From the NCBI GenBank assembly GCA_016800925.1, contig JABCPU010000002.1, positions 558,001 to 622,000 on the forward strand: 64,000 nucleotides of DNA, given 5' to 3'. The position numbers were made by a program, and so were the translations under genes. This document shows, piece by piece, positions 24,188 through 37,692 of the stretch (within the stretch, counting starts at the first letter, position 1; every line of letters starts with the position of its first letter). This DNA is from Suillus spraguei (lineage: Eukaryota > Basidiomycota > Agaricomycetes > Boletales > Suillaceae). The notes beneath the pieces were generated by a model. The model was not told the origin of the DNA, did not search any database, and was given only the letters and a program-made list of their open reading frames with translations.

Positions 24188-27100
24188 TCATGGCCTCCAT
24201 AGATTATGTCGAGCTGGGGTATTGGAAATGTTTGTTCGAGGCCGATGTGGTTTCGATGGCGTCACTGGGCGCATTGCGTCAGGATCTGCTCGCCTCAGAA
24301 ACTGAAGCGAAGCTAAAGGAGACCCTGATGATGGCGTGGACTTCATTGAATGTGGACTATGCGCTCCTGGGGTCGAAATGGTGAAGGAAGGAAGAAAAGG
24401 ACCTCTAGGTTCGGGGGTACGAGGGGGAGGAGTAGTCACGATTTCAGGCGCTTCGAGTAAAGTCGCGGAGCTAATCCACTTTTCTTCTCGAGATCCAAAA
24501 CGGGGAGAGCCGAATTTAGGAGGAGACTCTGGAGGTATAATACGAAAAATATCTGCGAAGTGATCTTTGATAAACCTATACATCATGTCAATGAATCATC
24601 AGGACAAGACTACCCTCGTGCTTACTTTGATAATTCTTGCCAACCACCACCAACACGTACCATAACAGTCTGCGAGCGCAATATGCGACAAAAGCACAAC
24701 TTTGGCTCTTGATCACCAATCCAGTACTTCCCACTTTGATCTTTCCAAGTGTCGCGACTACCTCGATATTGATGTTGACTGGTAATTTGTTGACGACGTC
24801 TCCAACTGCGACGTCCAGCTTGTTTTTGGGATTAGCAACGTAAGTTTTCCGCGTTTGTGGCTGCGTTTTCTTCGGGGGCGTCCGAACTTTACTTGACACG
24901 GGGAACGACTGTCGCGGTGCGCGGGCCCACGTGGACATGGATGAAGATGACCTTGAATTACTTGCGGCAGATCGCGCGACAACGGAAACTTCCGAAGGTG
25001 TGGGGGAAGCTCTCGAACGTGTCTGTGCCCGGGGACGGGAAGGGACGGGAGGTTGCTTCACCGGTGTGTTGGGAAGTGCATTACCAGATAGACTAGTAGT
25101 ACGCTGACGAGATGCAAAAGTTGAACCATGCAGAGAAGATGATGATAAAGGCGTTGCCATCGGTCCTGATACTGATCTTGAGACGCTAGCGGTAGATAGC
25201 ATGGAAAGTTTGCTAGACGGCCGAGGTCGGGTTTGCAGATCACCAGACGCTACCCGGCGGGGGCTTGGGTGAGCTGGAGCTAGGAGGCGCCCATTGGCAG
25301 ATCCCTTACTGAGAGATTGGAATAGCCACTGGCCTTCCTGGTGTGACTAGTCGCTCCAGAGCTGATACCAGATGCACTGCTATTCCTACCAGAACTGAGG
25401 ACACTGGCAGGACGAGACTTCTTGCCACAAATCCTATCGTTGGCCATTTCTTCCAACTCGACCCATGTTTGCTGAACGCGTCGATGTTCAGAAATAGCGC
25501 GAGCATCATCCTTGACCATTTCTATGCATGCCGCTACTTGAGCAACAGTGCGCTTCGTGAAACCAAGGCGAGCTCCAAGTTGTTCTTCTGGGGGTAAACG
25601 AGAGGTCGAGACATGCGTGCTAGAAAGTGGTCCAGTAGGAGGAAAAGGGTAGCTGTCAATGTGTTCAAGCAGATCACTGAGAGCCATATCGCAACGATGA
25701 GCGACCTCAGATAGGTCGGCTAATTGTCGAATTCGTTGCATCAACTTGGTAGATGCTTCGACTTCCAAATTTACCGATCGCAACTCCATATCTGTAGCAG
25801 GGGATGACATCGAAGATGGCAGTGCAGCAAGTTCGGACAATTCAGAGACTATGGTCACAAAGTGAGCATTCATCTTCCCGTATTGCTCCACAGTGGGTAG
25901 ATGATTGGAAGAATTCGAGTTAGCTGCGGGACGTGCGACTTCGTTGATGCCAATAGAACGAAGACGTTTCCTAAGCGAAACCACTTTATCCAGCAGGTCA
26001 CCCCTCTGGTGGGTCTTCGTCGGTGACGGAGAAGGAGCAATACGCAACCCAAATACATCTAACGCGAATGGTTAGAACTTATCAGCAAACATCAAAGATT
26101 GACCCCACACCTTCAAATGGTTGGGGTTCATCTCTACCCTGTAGGTCTCGCCCTTCTTTAACACGATCGGTTTCCCGTAGCTGAATGCCCGCCTTTTTTT
26201 GAGCCTCAGCTTCAAGATGTTCGCATTCTCGTACCTGACAATCCATCTCAACTTGCTGTCGCTCGGCTTCGAAACGCTCTTCCCGCGCCTGTTGTTCATG
26301 CAGCTCCTTCTCCACTCTTAGCCTCTCCACCTTTTTACGTTCTTCCTCCGCTCTTGCCTCTGCCTCTCTGCGTTCTTGCTCTTCTTTGGCTTTGGCCTCT
26401 GCCTCTCTGCGTTCTTGCTCTTCTTTGGATTTGCCTCGCCTCTCTGCGTTCTTGCTCTTCTTTGGATTTCGCCTCCGCCTCTCTGCGTTCTTGCTCTTCT
26501 TTGGCTTTCGTTCTTCTCTTTGGCTTTCGCCTCTGCCTCTCTGTGTTCTTGCTCTTCTTTGGCTTTTGCCTCTGCCTCTCTGCGTTCTTGCTCTTCTTTG
26601 GCTTTCGCCTCTGCCTCCCTGCGTTCGAGTTCAAGTTGAGCCTGACACCTTCTCTCTTCCACTTCTTGTTCCTCTTTAAGTTTAGCCGCGTCGACGCGCT
26701 TTACCTCCGTGGTGAGCGCAACCGACAGCTTATCCCGAAGCATGGCTACATTATCGGCCCAGCCATTCAATTTGACCTCAAGGTTATCCACCTCCCTTCT
26801 TCGTGACATGATGAGAGTTTCGTGGATACTATGATCATGCGAACAAGGTACGGACTCCATTTGGCGCAAGGATTCACGGATCAAGGAGAGGCGGCGGGAT
26901 AAGCGAGAACGATGTTGCGATGAATGTTTGTCGAGCTCCTCTGATAGACCGTGCAGCGGAGTGAGCTTCTCATCTGCTCGAGAGATAGAGTCTAGCAGTG
27001 TTGTTAGCGAGCTAAGCTCTTCAGTGATACCGCGCAGGTCATCAGCCACCAAGGCCAATTCCGAATCAGTATCTTTGGCCATGCATGCCACCTGAATATG

Positions 27101-29768
27101 TTCAGTCTTCCGCTCGAGGCTTTGTACATCCCCTGAGAGACGCATGACTAACAAATTGGAGTCTCCTCGGACAGCATCATCAAGGTTGCGCAACGTGAAG
27201 GGAGGTTCGATAGTGGCGGGTACATCCAATGAGATGAGTCTTATGTTCCCTGCTGACGAAAACCTTTTCCGAACGAGGGTAGGTGTGTTCATTTGATCGG
27301 AGATATGTTGAGAGAGGAATGGTATCCGTTGAGCTACGGTGTTCGTAAACGCATCGGCAGTACTACGGAGTGCATCTGACTCCTCCTTTAGTTGATCCTG
27401 CGCGTTACTCAAGCTTCCCCCACAAAGTTTGCCATTGAGAACTTCCTCAATGGCGGCATCATAATGGATCTTGAGGTCCTCAACCCGAACCTGGAGCTCG
27501 TGAACGCTGTCCCGAAAGGAGGTCATAGCTGCAGACTGTGACCGAATAGCATCCAGCAGCACGACCATCTGCTTTAAATTCTCCAAGTGACCAAATAACC
27601 CCTGAGAGGTACGAGAGAGGAATTCGTCAAGGGGCTTCTCGAGCATTCCAGTTAAGGTAGCCAGGGGATGCAGCACGTCATTTGTAAGGGTCTGGCGAAT
27701 GACCTCTAAACGACCCACTATATCGCTAGACGATGCTGAGGGTGTAGGAAGGACAGCTTGAGGTGGCGTCTCCGGAGTCAGAGGTCCTACGCTTTGACTA
27801 GTCTGTCTCCATCTTTCTCTCTCCATTAAATTGCCAACATCGTCCCGTGTGTCCTCCAGTTCATTCAGAACACCATCCATAATCGACCAAACTCTCCTGG
27901 CTACACGGAGTCTACCGAGCCTGGTGTTTACGTCAGAGCAAATGACAGTAGCCTTGTCGCGAACAGCAACTAAAGCCTCAATCTGAGTCGCAGCATTTTC
28001 CTTGAATGTTTGGTCTATACCAGGTCGCTCCACACTGAGAAGCGCCACTCGAAAGGCTTGTAGTAGATGGTCGGCTCGAGTGCATGATTGCTCCACCTCT
28101 TGAGTGATTGATGGTAGGAAAGTAAGGAATGCGGAATGCGCCGTAGGATGCAAACAATCCTCTGACATGAGACTAGGAGGAGTGCCGTCACCATCACAGG
28201 CAGTGATACCATTTTCAAGGCGATCAATGGCGGACTTGAAGATTGTCATCAATTCATCAGTAGACCGGGACAAGGACTCGACATCCTTAACGGCTTCATA
28301 ACCAACTCTGTACTCCTTGGCAAGGGAATCAACTTTGGCAACAAGATCCGAAGTGGAAGCAAGCTCTGACGACAATATTTGACTAATGGCCTCGTTGGCT
28401 GATTGTTGATCGGGAAAGAGAACATGGTACGGTCGCGGAAAGGTGCCACCATTTGCGGTAGGTTTACCCCTCACAGCAAGCCTTTTCACAGGGTTTCTGC
28501 ACGTGAAAGGAAGCCGGTACTCTGGCGGTAAGTCGGGTGATGAAGCTTCGATGTTTCAATTTCTTCCAAAAGGTTTTGGGCGGCGTTCTCATCTTTCATT
28601 GTTTCGACGTAGATTTCATCAGCTCTGACGAGCAATTAGCGAAACGACCATCTAGGAAGCCACAAGTCTCACTTCCGCCATTGCGTAACAATATTCATTA
28701 CAAATTTCCCGACGTGTTCCATCTCGTTGATGCCTTTGTCTTCAAGTTTGTCCTGCTCGTCCAATAGCTCTTCCGGAACAGCCCTGCGACTGTTGTCTAT
28801 CAACTTGTCCAGAGCTTTGCCAGCTGCAGCGACCTTTCCGTGTCTAAGTGACGATACCCTGCCGGCAAACTGTGCCGAATCCCGTGACAGGAGTTCTGCA
28901 AGCTTGAAGCGGGCGCTGCGAGAGAAACCAGCATTGGATGTAACAGACGTATCTGAAGCCATGGAAGCGACAGAACCGCGACGATTTGAAGGCTTTTCTT
29001 CAGATTTAACCATGAATTCATAGACAGAGGGTGACCATCTAGCACGAGTCGTGAGGAAATTCTCGATGTCTGCAAGTATCTTCTGGCGGTCACTCCAGGC
29101 TGCGCGGCGTTGCTCTTCCCACGTTAGCCTAATACCCAGAAGATCAAGGTTTTCGGAGCGGTCCCGCAGGAGGTGGAGGAGCTTGTCGAGTTCATAGATG
29201 GTCGTAAGCGTGAGTTCAATAACGTCGGTGTCTTCTGGCGAAAGATGCCTCTGTGTAGCCGCTGTTTCCACTGTCAATACCTATTCACATGAAGGACAAA
29301 GGCCCGTACCTTTGGTAAGTGCCCTGAGTTTCTTAAGCTCCCCAGAGTCAAAAATTTCTGTCTCTTTCTCAATCCTGTCGTGTTCTGCAAGCCATTCCTG
29401 AAGCTGTTCGCGCGTGGGTAAACCGGGGATGTGTTCTGCAGAGGTTCGTATGGCATCCAGCCCGACGAAAACCTCGATGGGCGGAAGTGCCTGCAAGAAC
29501 TATGGGACAAATGATGGTTAACTTGAAGACAGGGATAAGAATGACACATCCGCACTTTAATTTTTTCTTCTATCCAGGCTTTCCGCTCGCTGAATGCCTG
29601 AAGCTCGATGACTTCATGAATCTCTAATGCTTGTTCTTCTTCATTTTGCGAAACTTGAGCTTGAGTGAGCTCCAATTCAGAGCTAGTGAATGCCTGTTGT
29701 TGATCGGGTGGAGGCGTGCCGGACGCCATATCTGGAGAAATACATGAAGCAGCGGCTGGCGGCGACAT
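24188..29768 (-). CDS. GAR (Gas2-related) domain cytoskeletal protein, frame interrupted
   Basis: A large spectraplakin-like protein, about 1,700 residues, expected to bind microtubules through a C-terminal GAR domain (QEPKLCFCRILRSQTVMVRV, GGGWQELSK, FIKDHFADIFRI). The N terminus is MSPPAAASCISPDMASG. Helical spectrin-like segments follow, then a Glu/Lys coiled coil made of 39-bp repeats, then Ser-rich linkers. Several introns splice in phase (for example TQWRK to ADEIYVETMKD; PQPFE to DVFGLRIAPS). The conceptual frame breaks where no intron fits: near 28545 (EEIETSK to SSPDLPPEYRLPF), twice inside the 39-bp repeats (26428-26443 and 26510-26528), near 25300, and near 24753 inside the GAR domain (NINIEVVA to DTWKDQSGKYWIGD). 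It is either a decaying gene or carries local assembly errors. It is divergent from the next gene. Confidence 0.75.
26345..26625 (-). repeat. 39-bp coding tandem repeat (Glu/Lys/Ala coiled coil)
   Basis: About seven units of 39 bp encode EAEAKAKEEQERR within the GAR-protein gene. One unit lacks 2 nt (26428-26443) and one is cut to 19 nt (26510-26528), so the repeat frame shifts twice and ends out of phase with the upstream exon. Confidence 0.85.
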
Positions 29769-30017
29769 CCAGTAAGATAAAGACTAACAAATATATGAAG
29801 GTTATCAGCCAGGAAAATGTAGCATTGCCTGCAGACGTTCGCAACGCTAGATAGCAGAGCCTTATGATGACTGCGCGTTCGCCTGCAGAATTCAACGAGG
29901 CCTAAGCAGTCACCGGTGCATCTATTACCTAAGCCGTTCGTTGACTCGGCCGCCGGCAGGACTCCAGCTTTAGAGTTTGGAGCGTCGGCTTCATTCTGTT
30001 CGGCTCCTCTTCATGAT

Positions 30018-30687
30018 ATGGCCAGACTGTCAGAAAAGACTAACACTTTTACCACACCTACAGACGCTGCGCTGGATGTTCGAGCCAACTTTTTCCAAAG
30101 ACATCAAGCCATCACCCATTTCACAGTGTTAGCATTGTTTTTGACACCACTCGCTGCAGTACCATACTTGCTATCCAAGAGACGCATCTCCGCTCTATCC
30201 AGGAGATTGGATGAACTCTCAGTCGCAACCACTGCTTTGCGGAAGGAATTAAAGACTTCTGCGACTGAGAATGCCACACGGGAGGTGGAGTTACATCGCA
30301 CCTCAGCCTCGCTTGAGGCTGCAAGATCGGAACTCATTCAGCTGCGCCGCAGTCTTAGACAACTTCGTACAGAACGCGATGTGTCGGAGATAACAACACG
30401 GAACGCTCTGAAGCAGCTTTTTGCAGAGAGAAAGCTGACCAGGCAAGCGGAAACTGGAATTGCGTCATTCTGTGATATGCCATTCATTACTGATGTTGTT
30501 TTCTTATAGCGAACGCCTGGCACTTCTCCCCCAGCTGGGCACTTCACTGGCTGATGTTGCCGCATTCATGTACGAAGTAGAGTTACATCACGGCATTACG
30601 TCAAGTGTCATTGATGGTCATGGAGTGGAAAGGCTTCGTCGACTTGCACTCAAATTCCACATAGCGCAGTCGGAGGGTCCGAGGTAG
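30018..30687 (+). CDS. Single-span membrane coiled-coil protein, function unknown
   Basis: About 195 residues. The start is MARLSEKTNTFTTPTDA. A membrane segment (ITHFTVLALFLTPLAAVPYL) near residues 33-53 is followed by a long coiled coil (ISALSRRLDELSVATTALRK, SLEAARSELIQLRRSLRQL), and a folded-looking C terminus (TSLADVAAFMYEVELHHGIT, VERLRRLALKFHI). One intron runs from a GC donor (ACCAG/GCAAGC) to TTATAG, joining KLT-S to ERLALLPQLG. I do not recognise a named family. N-terminal anchoring with a coiled coil suggests an organelle-surface or tethering role, but this is inference. It is divergent from the GAR gene, 249 bp apart. Confidence 0.7.
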
Positions 30688-31103
30688 TCACCTACAGTCG
30701 TCAACCACATACCCCCACTTAAGTGGTGAGAATCGTGGGATGGTTCCAGGGTTGATTGTGATGGACTAGTGAAGTGTGGGTAACTGTATGATCATGGTGT
30801 ACCGATATCTAAGTGCATTACAATCTTGTATCACACACATATATACTGCGAGCTACGCCAGTACTTGCGAGGTCAAGTAAACCCGTAATGTCTTGATTTT
30901 TTATTACAACAACAGCGGTAAAGCATTTCCATAACTCTACGTGGGATATGTGAAGTGATACATGAGCTAGTGACGAGGAAAGCAACCCTATCATACAAGT
31001 GGATACACCTGGTACTATTAGTACACTAGAAAGACACGGGGCTCAAGATGCCCAACGGCCAAGGCCAGTACAAATCATGCAACAAAGGTACAAAAATACA
31101 TGC
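30688..31103. other. Convergent intergenic region
   Basis: About 415 bp between two facing stop codons. No gene or repeat seen. Confidence 0.5.
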
Positions 31104-33855
31104 TCACGTAGATAGCCACAACTTCCACCACTTGCGTTTCTTTGGAGGAGGGTTTTGAGGTTCAGATTTAGGGGGAGGTATCCTGTCACAGAAGTCAATC
31201 AAACGAAGACCAACCCTGCCAGTACGACATACTCATCCACGTATACAGGATAGTCTCTTCTTAGAGAATCTATAGCTTGTGTTATCTGCGCCTGATACGC
31301 TAGGCGTACACTACTCGGCACCGCAATCTTGCGGCGCCATATGGCTAAGCTATTGCCCGACTTGGAGGGAAGAAATACGAAAACGACCACCAGCGCAGAG
31401 GGGTCGTAAAAGGCCACCGACTCTTGCAAAGTACGATCCATGGTCTTCTGTAGTTCCGGGTATGTTAACCAGTCAAAAGCTGGTTCATTAGGGGATTTCG
31501 AAGGCCGATAATCGGCATTCACTATAAGAGCACCACGCTCTCGTGTTTGCAAAAATTTATGCAGCTTTAATGACGGATTCAAGATGGCGAATGATCAGAT
31601 ATAGAGATTCGACTTACCCCAAATGAGCCCAGTCCGTATGATACCGACTGGATCCATTCCAACAAAGAAGCAACGCGCTCGTCTTTTTCAGGCGGGAACA
31701 TCCAGTGAAAACGATCCTTCGCCATGCGCGAATTTCGACCGAAAAAAGCGCCTGCCACAGGACTTATTGCAGCTCCATCAGACTCGATAAATTCTTCCGT
31801 GTTGCTGCGGGCTGGGCCATTTTCCATGGACACTGCGTTCCATGATATGCGTAAGTAAGTGTTTTCGATGGCTTGCCACCGCCGTATGTCGACAACCCGA
31901 GCTTATTTGGGGGAAATGCGTTAACGGTGAAGTTTTCTACTACTGTAGATGGAACAACGGAAGGAGTGGCGTGAGGAGGCGAGAAATGTACTCGTCGACC
32001 CCACGCATCATGCGTATTCTCGTAGTCATCGGGATCGTCTTCAAGATCTTGCCAACCCTCGCCTAAACCCCAAACATCGTTATTGTGCTGCTGCTGCTCC
32101 TGTTGCTGCTGCTCTTTTTGCTGGCGTTTCTTCTCCTTCTTGCTCTGCTTGCTCTCTTTGTCTTTCTTATGCTTATTCCCTTCGTGTTGCGGCTGGTTTG
32201 GGTCCTGATGGTGTTGCGGTTGGTTTGGGTCATGATGGTGCTGCGGTTGGTTCGGGTCATGATGGTGCTGCAGTTGGTTCGGGTCATGATGGTGCTGCGG
32301 TTGGTTCGGGTCATGATGGTGCTGCGGTTGGTTTGGGTCATGATGGTGCTGCAGTTGGTTCGGGTCATGATGGTGCTGCAGTTGGTTCGGGTCATGATGG
32401 TGGTTGGTCATGTGTGTTGCAGTTGGTTTGGGTTATGATGGCGTTGCGGTTGGTTCAGGTCATGATGGTGCTGCGGTTGGTTAGGGTCATGATGGTGCTG
32501 TGGCTGGTTCTGTTTCTGATGGTGTTGCAGCTGGTTGAGGTGGTGTTGCAGTTGATTCTGGTGGTGGTGTTGCTGCCTGTGCTGGTTCTGCACGTGAGAT
32601 AAAGTGTAAGCTCCAGCTTGTTGTTGCTGAACATGACGATGTTGCTGCTGTTGCTGCAACTGCTTGTGCTGACTCTGCGCCTGAGCTAGGGCGTAAGCTT
32701 GCTCTTGTTGCTGGTGGAATGCCGCTGACATGACGCCTGCTGTTGGGACCACTGTGTATTGGCAGATTGCTCCTGAGACGCTTGTTTATTTACGCCTTGC
32801 GGCTGGAAATAGCCACCAGTACCTGGTGGTGGATGGGTAGCGGCATACGGCTGTTGACTCTGTTGTAGCTTATTAAGCAACAGTATCTTTCTAACTGAGA
32901 TAGGATTTGATGTATATGATGCTCCAAGTGAAGCTGGGAGGATATAATAAAAAGTCACCTTGGGTAATCTTTGTGCCTCTGCGCCCCATGTCTGCCAACT
33001 GCTCTGTTGATTCGGTTGACGTTGAGCATGCACCTGTGGTGCATGAACAGGCTGCTTCTGAGCGTAGGCCTGTGGTGCGTGAGTAGATTGCGGTTGAGGC
33101 CAGGCCGTCGCCGGCGCACTCCATGGGTCGTCTTCAGCGGGCCATGCTTCTTCCCCGATTTCCGAGGAATCTCCGTCCTGTTCCCAGCCAGCTTCGTGGC
33201 CCCAATTACTCCAGGCAGGCTCATCCATAGCGCGCTGAGTGGTTTGACTCCAGTTACCTTTAGAGATCTGCTTTTTCGCTGGCGCTGGCGTTCCTCCAGC
33301 ATCATCCCAAGCTCCGCCGCCGCTTCCCCATCCATCATTATGTTGCGATTGCTGGTGCTGTTGGTGTTGGCGATGCTGTGGGTATTGCTGTTGGTGCTGC
33401 TGCTGGTATTGCTGCTCCTTTTTTTTGGACTTAGTGTTGCCAGCGTCCTTTTGCGGTGGTCGTGGTGGCATCTGTGCCTGGGGAGGAACGCTCGTCTCCC
33501 ATTGCTCATCACTGGCCCAGTCTCCATTGCTATTTTGAGGATCCATGGACGCCCAGCCATTCATATCCTGTGGCGCATCGCCTGCCTCATGCATTTGCTC
33601 CCAAGAATCCTCATTAAGCCCTCCGGCGTCCATATCACCTTCGTGGGATTGATAACATTCAGGATGCTGTGGATATGGGATGGGCAAAAAAGACTCACCG
33701 AGTCCACCAAAATCATCCTCCTCTTCCTCGATCGTATCTATGGTCATTACCCGGGGAGGAGGCAGTGCGAGTGGCGGGGGAGGTGGTGGAGGAACAGGAG
33801 GAGGTGCAGCAGGAGTCTCCTTCTGCTTGCCCTTCTTGTTGTTATTCTTGGGCAT
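31104..33855 (-). CDS. Gln/His-rich repeat protein with conserved C-terminal domain
   Basis: The start is MPKNNNKKGKQKETPAAPPP. A proline run, Trp/Asp-rich and poly-Gln stretches follow, then about eleven 9-residue HHHDPNQPQ repeats. After a Lys-rich segment comes a folded C-terminal region (DRFHWMFPPEKDERVASLLE, ALIVNADYRPSKSPNEPAFD, FDWLTYPELQKTMDRTLQES, SVRLAYQAQITQAIDSLRRD). The last exon reads IPPPKSEPQ...KKRKWWKLWLST and stops at 31104. Two introns splice cleanly (RLPK at about 32900; GSFG to LHKFLQTRE). The frame seems to shift near 32715, near 32410 inside the repeats and near 31833. Such proteins recur in Agaricomycetes without assigned function; an RNA-granule role would be speculation. 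Confidence 0.65.
32195..32515 (-). repeat. 27-bp coding tandem repeat (HHHDPNQPQ)
   Basis: About eleven units of 27 bp, consensus on the plus strand starting CATGATGGTGCTGCGGTTGG. The array is broken by one irregular unit at about 32395-32435 that also shifts the reading frame. Confidence 0.88.
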
Positions 33856-34162
33856 CTTACCCCACACGAACTACGTAGATTGTAAGACTCGTGTTTGGTG
33901 ACGCACTTCCACGCGCAAAGACAAGAAATGAAAGGCTCGAGGATGCCGTTCGGTTGAATGAACAAGATCAGGGCAGAGCGATAAAATATTTCCAAATAGC
34001 GTAGATCGATAACCTGATCCTCGGCTCATAAGTGGAAGATATACGGAATTACTTTGATTGTGCCAGACACGCGTGAACACGAGGCATGTGGAAACAAATA
34101 TCCCTTTTGGATGAGTACATTAACCCCTAACCTTAACATAAGGTTACGATTCAGCTACACCG

Positions 34163-35707
<1,545 letters not shown>

Positions 35708-35821
35708 AGTATCAGTTCGTCAGGTTGTAGGTGTTGGAGACAACCACCCCCGGTAGAAACTGGAAGGATAAATTATTATTCGCAAGAGAGCCGAACATGC
35801 ATTATTCGGCTTTTCGGCAGA
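35708..35821. promoter_or_regulatory. Compact divergent promoter, LYS12 / CDT2
   Basis: Only about 115-150 bp separate the two coding starts. A CACGTG hexamer lies at about 35840, upstream of the alternative CDT2 start at 35858. No Gcn4-type TGASTCA was found between the genes. Confidence 0.5.
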
Positions 35822-37692
35822 ATGCGGTTAGTCGCGCAGCACGTGATCGAGCGCGACATGAACGCCTCTGCCACACCGTGTACCCAACTTACCTTGTCCA
35901 AAAAAAATTCACCAGATATGCTTGATAGTCCCGAGGCTCCTCGCTTTGAAATTTTTTACGATGCTACCAATATTAGGGAGAACATGCCCTTCTACGCGTC
36001 TCAGCTTTCAACACCAGCAACACCGCTAGACGACGGAAAACCAAAGCGCCGTATATCACAGTTTGACGAAACACCTACAAAAAAGCCGAGACTCTTAGCC
36101 GCAGAATGTGGCAATGATGTAATCGATATCGAAATGGACGATGTTGTCGTCAAAAGGCGAGGTTGTCGTCGTACTGTGTTTCGAACGTTAGGCCTAGCTT
36201 CCAATGGTTATCTTGCTAAACCTCATCGGATGCTTTGTAAGTCGAATAGCTATTTTCTGAATATCTATCTGAGTGACCTCTGCAGTACCGTCTCGCAACA
36301 TTCTTCAGTCATTTGTATCCTCACATACATCGGATGTTTTCAAATGTCATTCAAGAACGGTTGAGTCTTTCGTCTCGCCCCCTTACGCCTGTGCATATTC
36401 CAATGGCATGGCATTCCTTTTTGAAATTAGTATTCCACTAAATTTTTATGTAGAAGCAAAACGTGGTGGCGTACCCCTTCTTGCCGTTGCTACGGAACAA
36501 GGGTCCATTCACATTCTCGATACGACCAAACGGACAGAATGGGATTGCGGTAGGTCTTAACCGTGTCAATTCAGCGCTGTCCGATACTGACCTGAATCAA
36601 GAACCTGCACGGGTGACCCTCGAGCCTCATGAAAATGGTATCTTTGACGTCAAATGGAATGCGGATGACGCTCTTCTCGCTACGGCATCCGGAGATAAAA
36701 GCACCAGAATATCCTCTGTAGAGACACAACAATTGCTTTCCATTCTCGATGGCCATACCAGCACTGTAAAATGCGTTGCGTGGGATCCGGTGCATCGAGA
36801 TCTTTTGACTACCGGTGGCAGGGATGGAATGCTTTGCCTGTATGACCTGCGTGTCAATAACTTATCCGACGAAGATGAAATCGCCGCAAGAAGTGCTGTA
36901 ATAACGATCGCCGCTGCTCACGGGCAGGATAAAGTTTCTGGATGCGGCAGACATAAGATCCGAGCCTTGCCCAGAGGTATCACAAATATTCTTTACCCTG
37001 ATGACCGACCACATGGGCTAGTCAGTAGCGGATCTTTTGATGGGTAAGGTTCTACTTTTTGTTCTGAGCGCGTGGTTAATCAACCCAGCAGCATCTTACA
37101 CTACTGGGACCTTCGCCTTCCTTCGGACAATTCATCAAAGCGCAGCCCCAAAAAACCAGCTTACAAGCCACTATTTTCCTCTACCATGGATCCGACTACG
37201 TTTCATAGTGCTCGTTGTCGAGGTATCACAAGCATGTCTCAAGGAATAGGTCCCAGCGCAGGCCTCCTCTTCGCTCTCGGCGCCGATTCTCGCTTGTATA
37301 TCTATTCTTACCCCACCCTGACCCCACTTCGCACTGAAGCCCACCCGAACCTCCAAACGAACTCGTTCTATGTCCGACTAGCTACCTCTCCATGTGGACG
37401 CTGGCTCGCAAGCGGCAGCACAAACCGAGCTGGAAGCCTGTTCCTTTTTGATATCAGCAACGCCGGTAGAGTAGGACCATCTTACGGCAAAGAGGCTGGT
37501 GAACCAATTTCCCCAACAGTCCGTTTCCGTGCACAATCTGGTGAAATTGGAGCAGTCGACTGGGCAAGGGACATGGTCGCGAGCTGTGCTGATGATGGAA
37601 CAGTACGAATTTGGCGGCCGGATTTGGAGGTGTATCAAAGCTGTATCTCGAACTCGGAGGAACAGAAGTGGGAATGGTTTTGGTCCACCTAA
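35822..37692 (+). CDS. CDT2: CDT2/DTL WD40 substrate receptor of CRL4
   Basis: Cdt2 recruits PCNA-bound Cdt1, Spd1-like proteins and others to the Cul4-Ddb1 ubiquitin ligase in S phase. After a disordered N terminus (PKRRISQFDETPTKKPRL) come WD40 blades: VPLLAVATEQGSIHILDT, NGIFDVKWNADDALLATASG, HTSTVKCVAWDPVHRDLLTT and SILHYWDLRLP. The Cdt2-type stretch TTFHSARCRGITSMSQGIGP with LLFALGADSRLYIYSYP follows, then LATSPCGRWLASGSTNRAGS and VASCADDGTVRIWRPDL. Introns join in phase; one at about 36406-36453 uses a GC donor (AATG/GCATGG...ATGTAG). The first ATG is at 35822, but 35858 (MNASATPC) is an equally likely start. No C-terminal PCNA-binding tail is seen. Confidence 0.88.

Noticed and set aside
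26354..26806. Plus-strand hydrophobic Leu/Ser/Cys frames over the 39-bp repeat
   Set aside because: Antisense shadow of the Glu/Lys coiled-coil repeat; no start context, splice signals or family.
24500..29768. Reading the GAR-gene frame changes as missed introns
   Set aside because: At 28545 and 24753 the only candidate GT-AG pairs give introns below about 45 nt or remove well-formed coding; inside the repeat there is no GT donor. I kept them as apparent frame breaks, not proven.
32085..32602. Long plus-strand open frames rich in Leu/Val/Gly/His over the 27-bp repeat
   Set aside because: They are the antisense of the Gln/His-rich gene; the repeat lacks stops in several frames. The minus-strand reading joins introns and a conserved C-terminal domain.
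32971..33885. 304-codon plus-strand open frame
   Set aside because: It mirrors the Gln/Trp-rich N terminus of the minus-strand gene; composition is that of an antisense reading.
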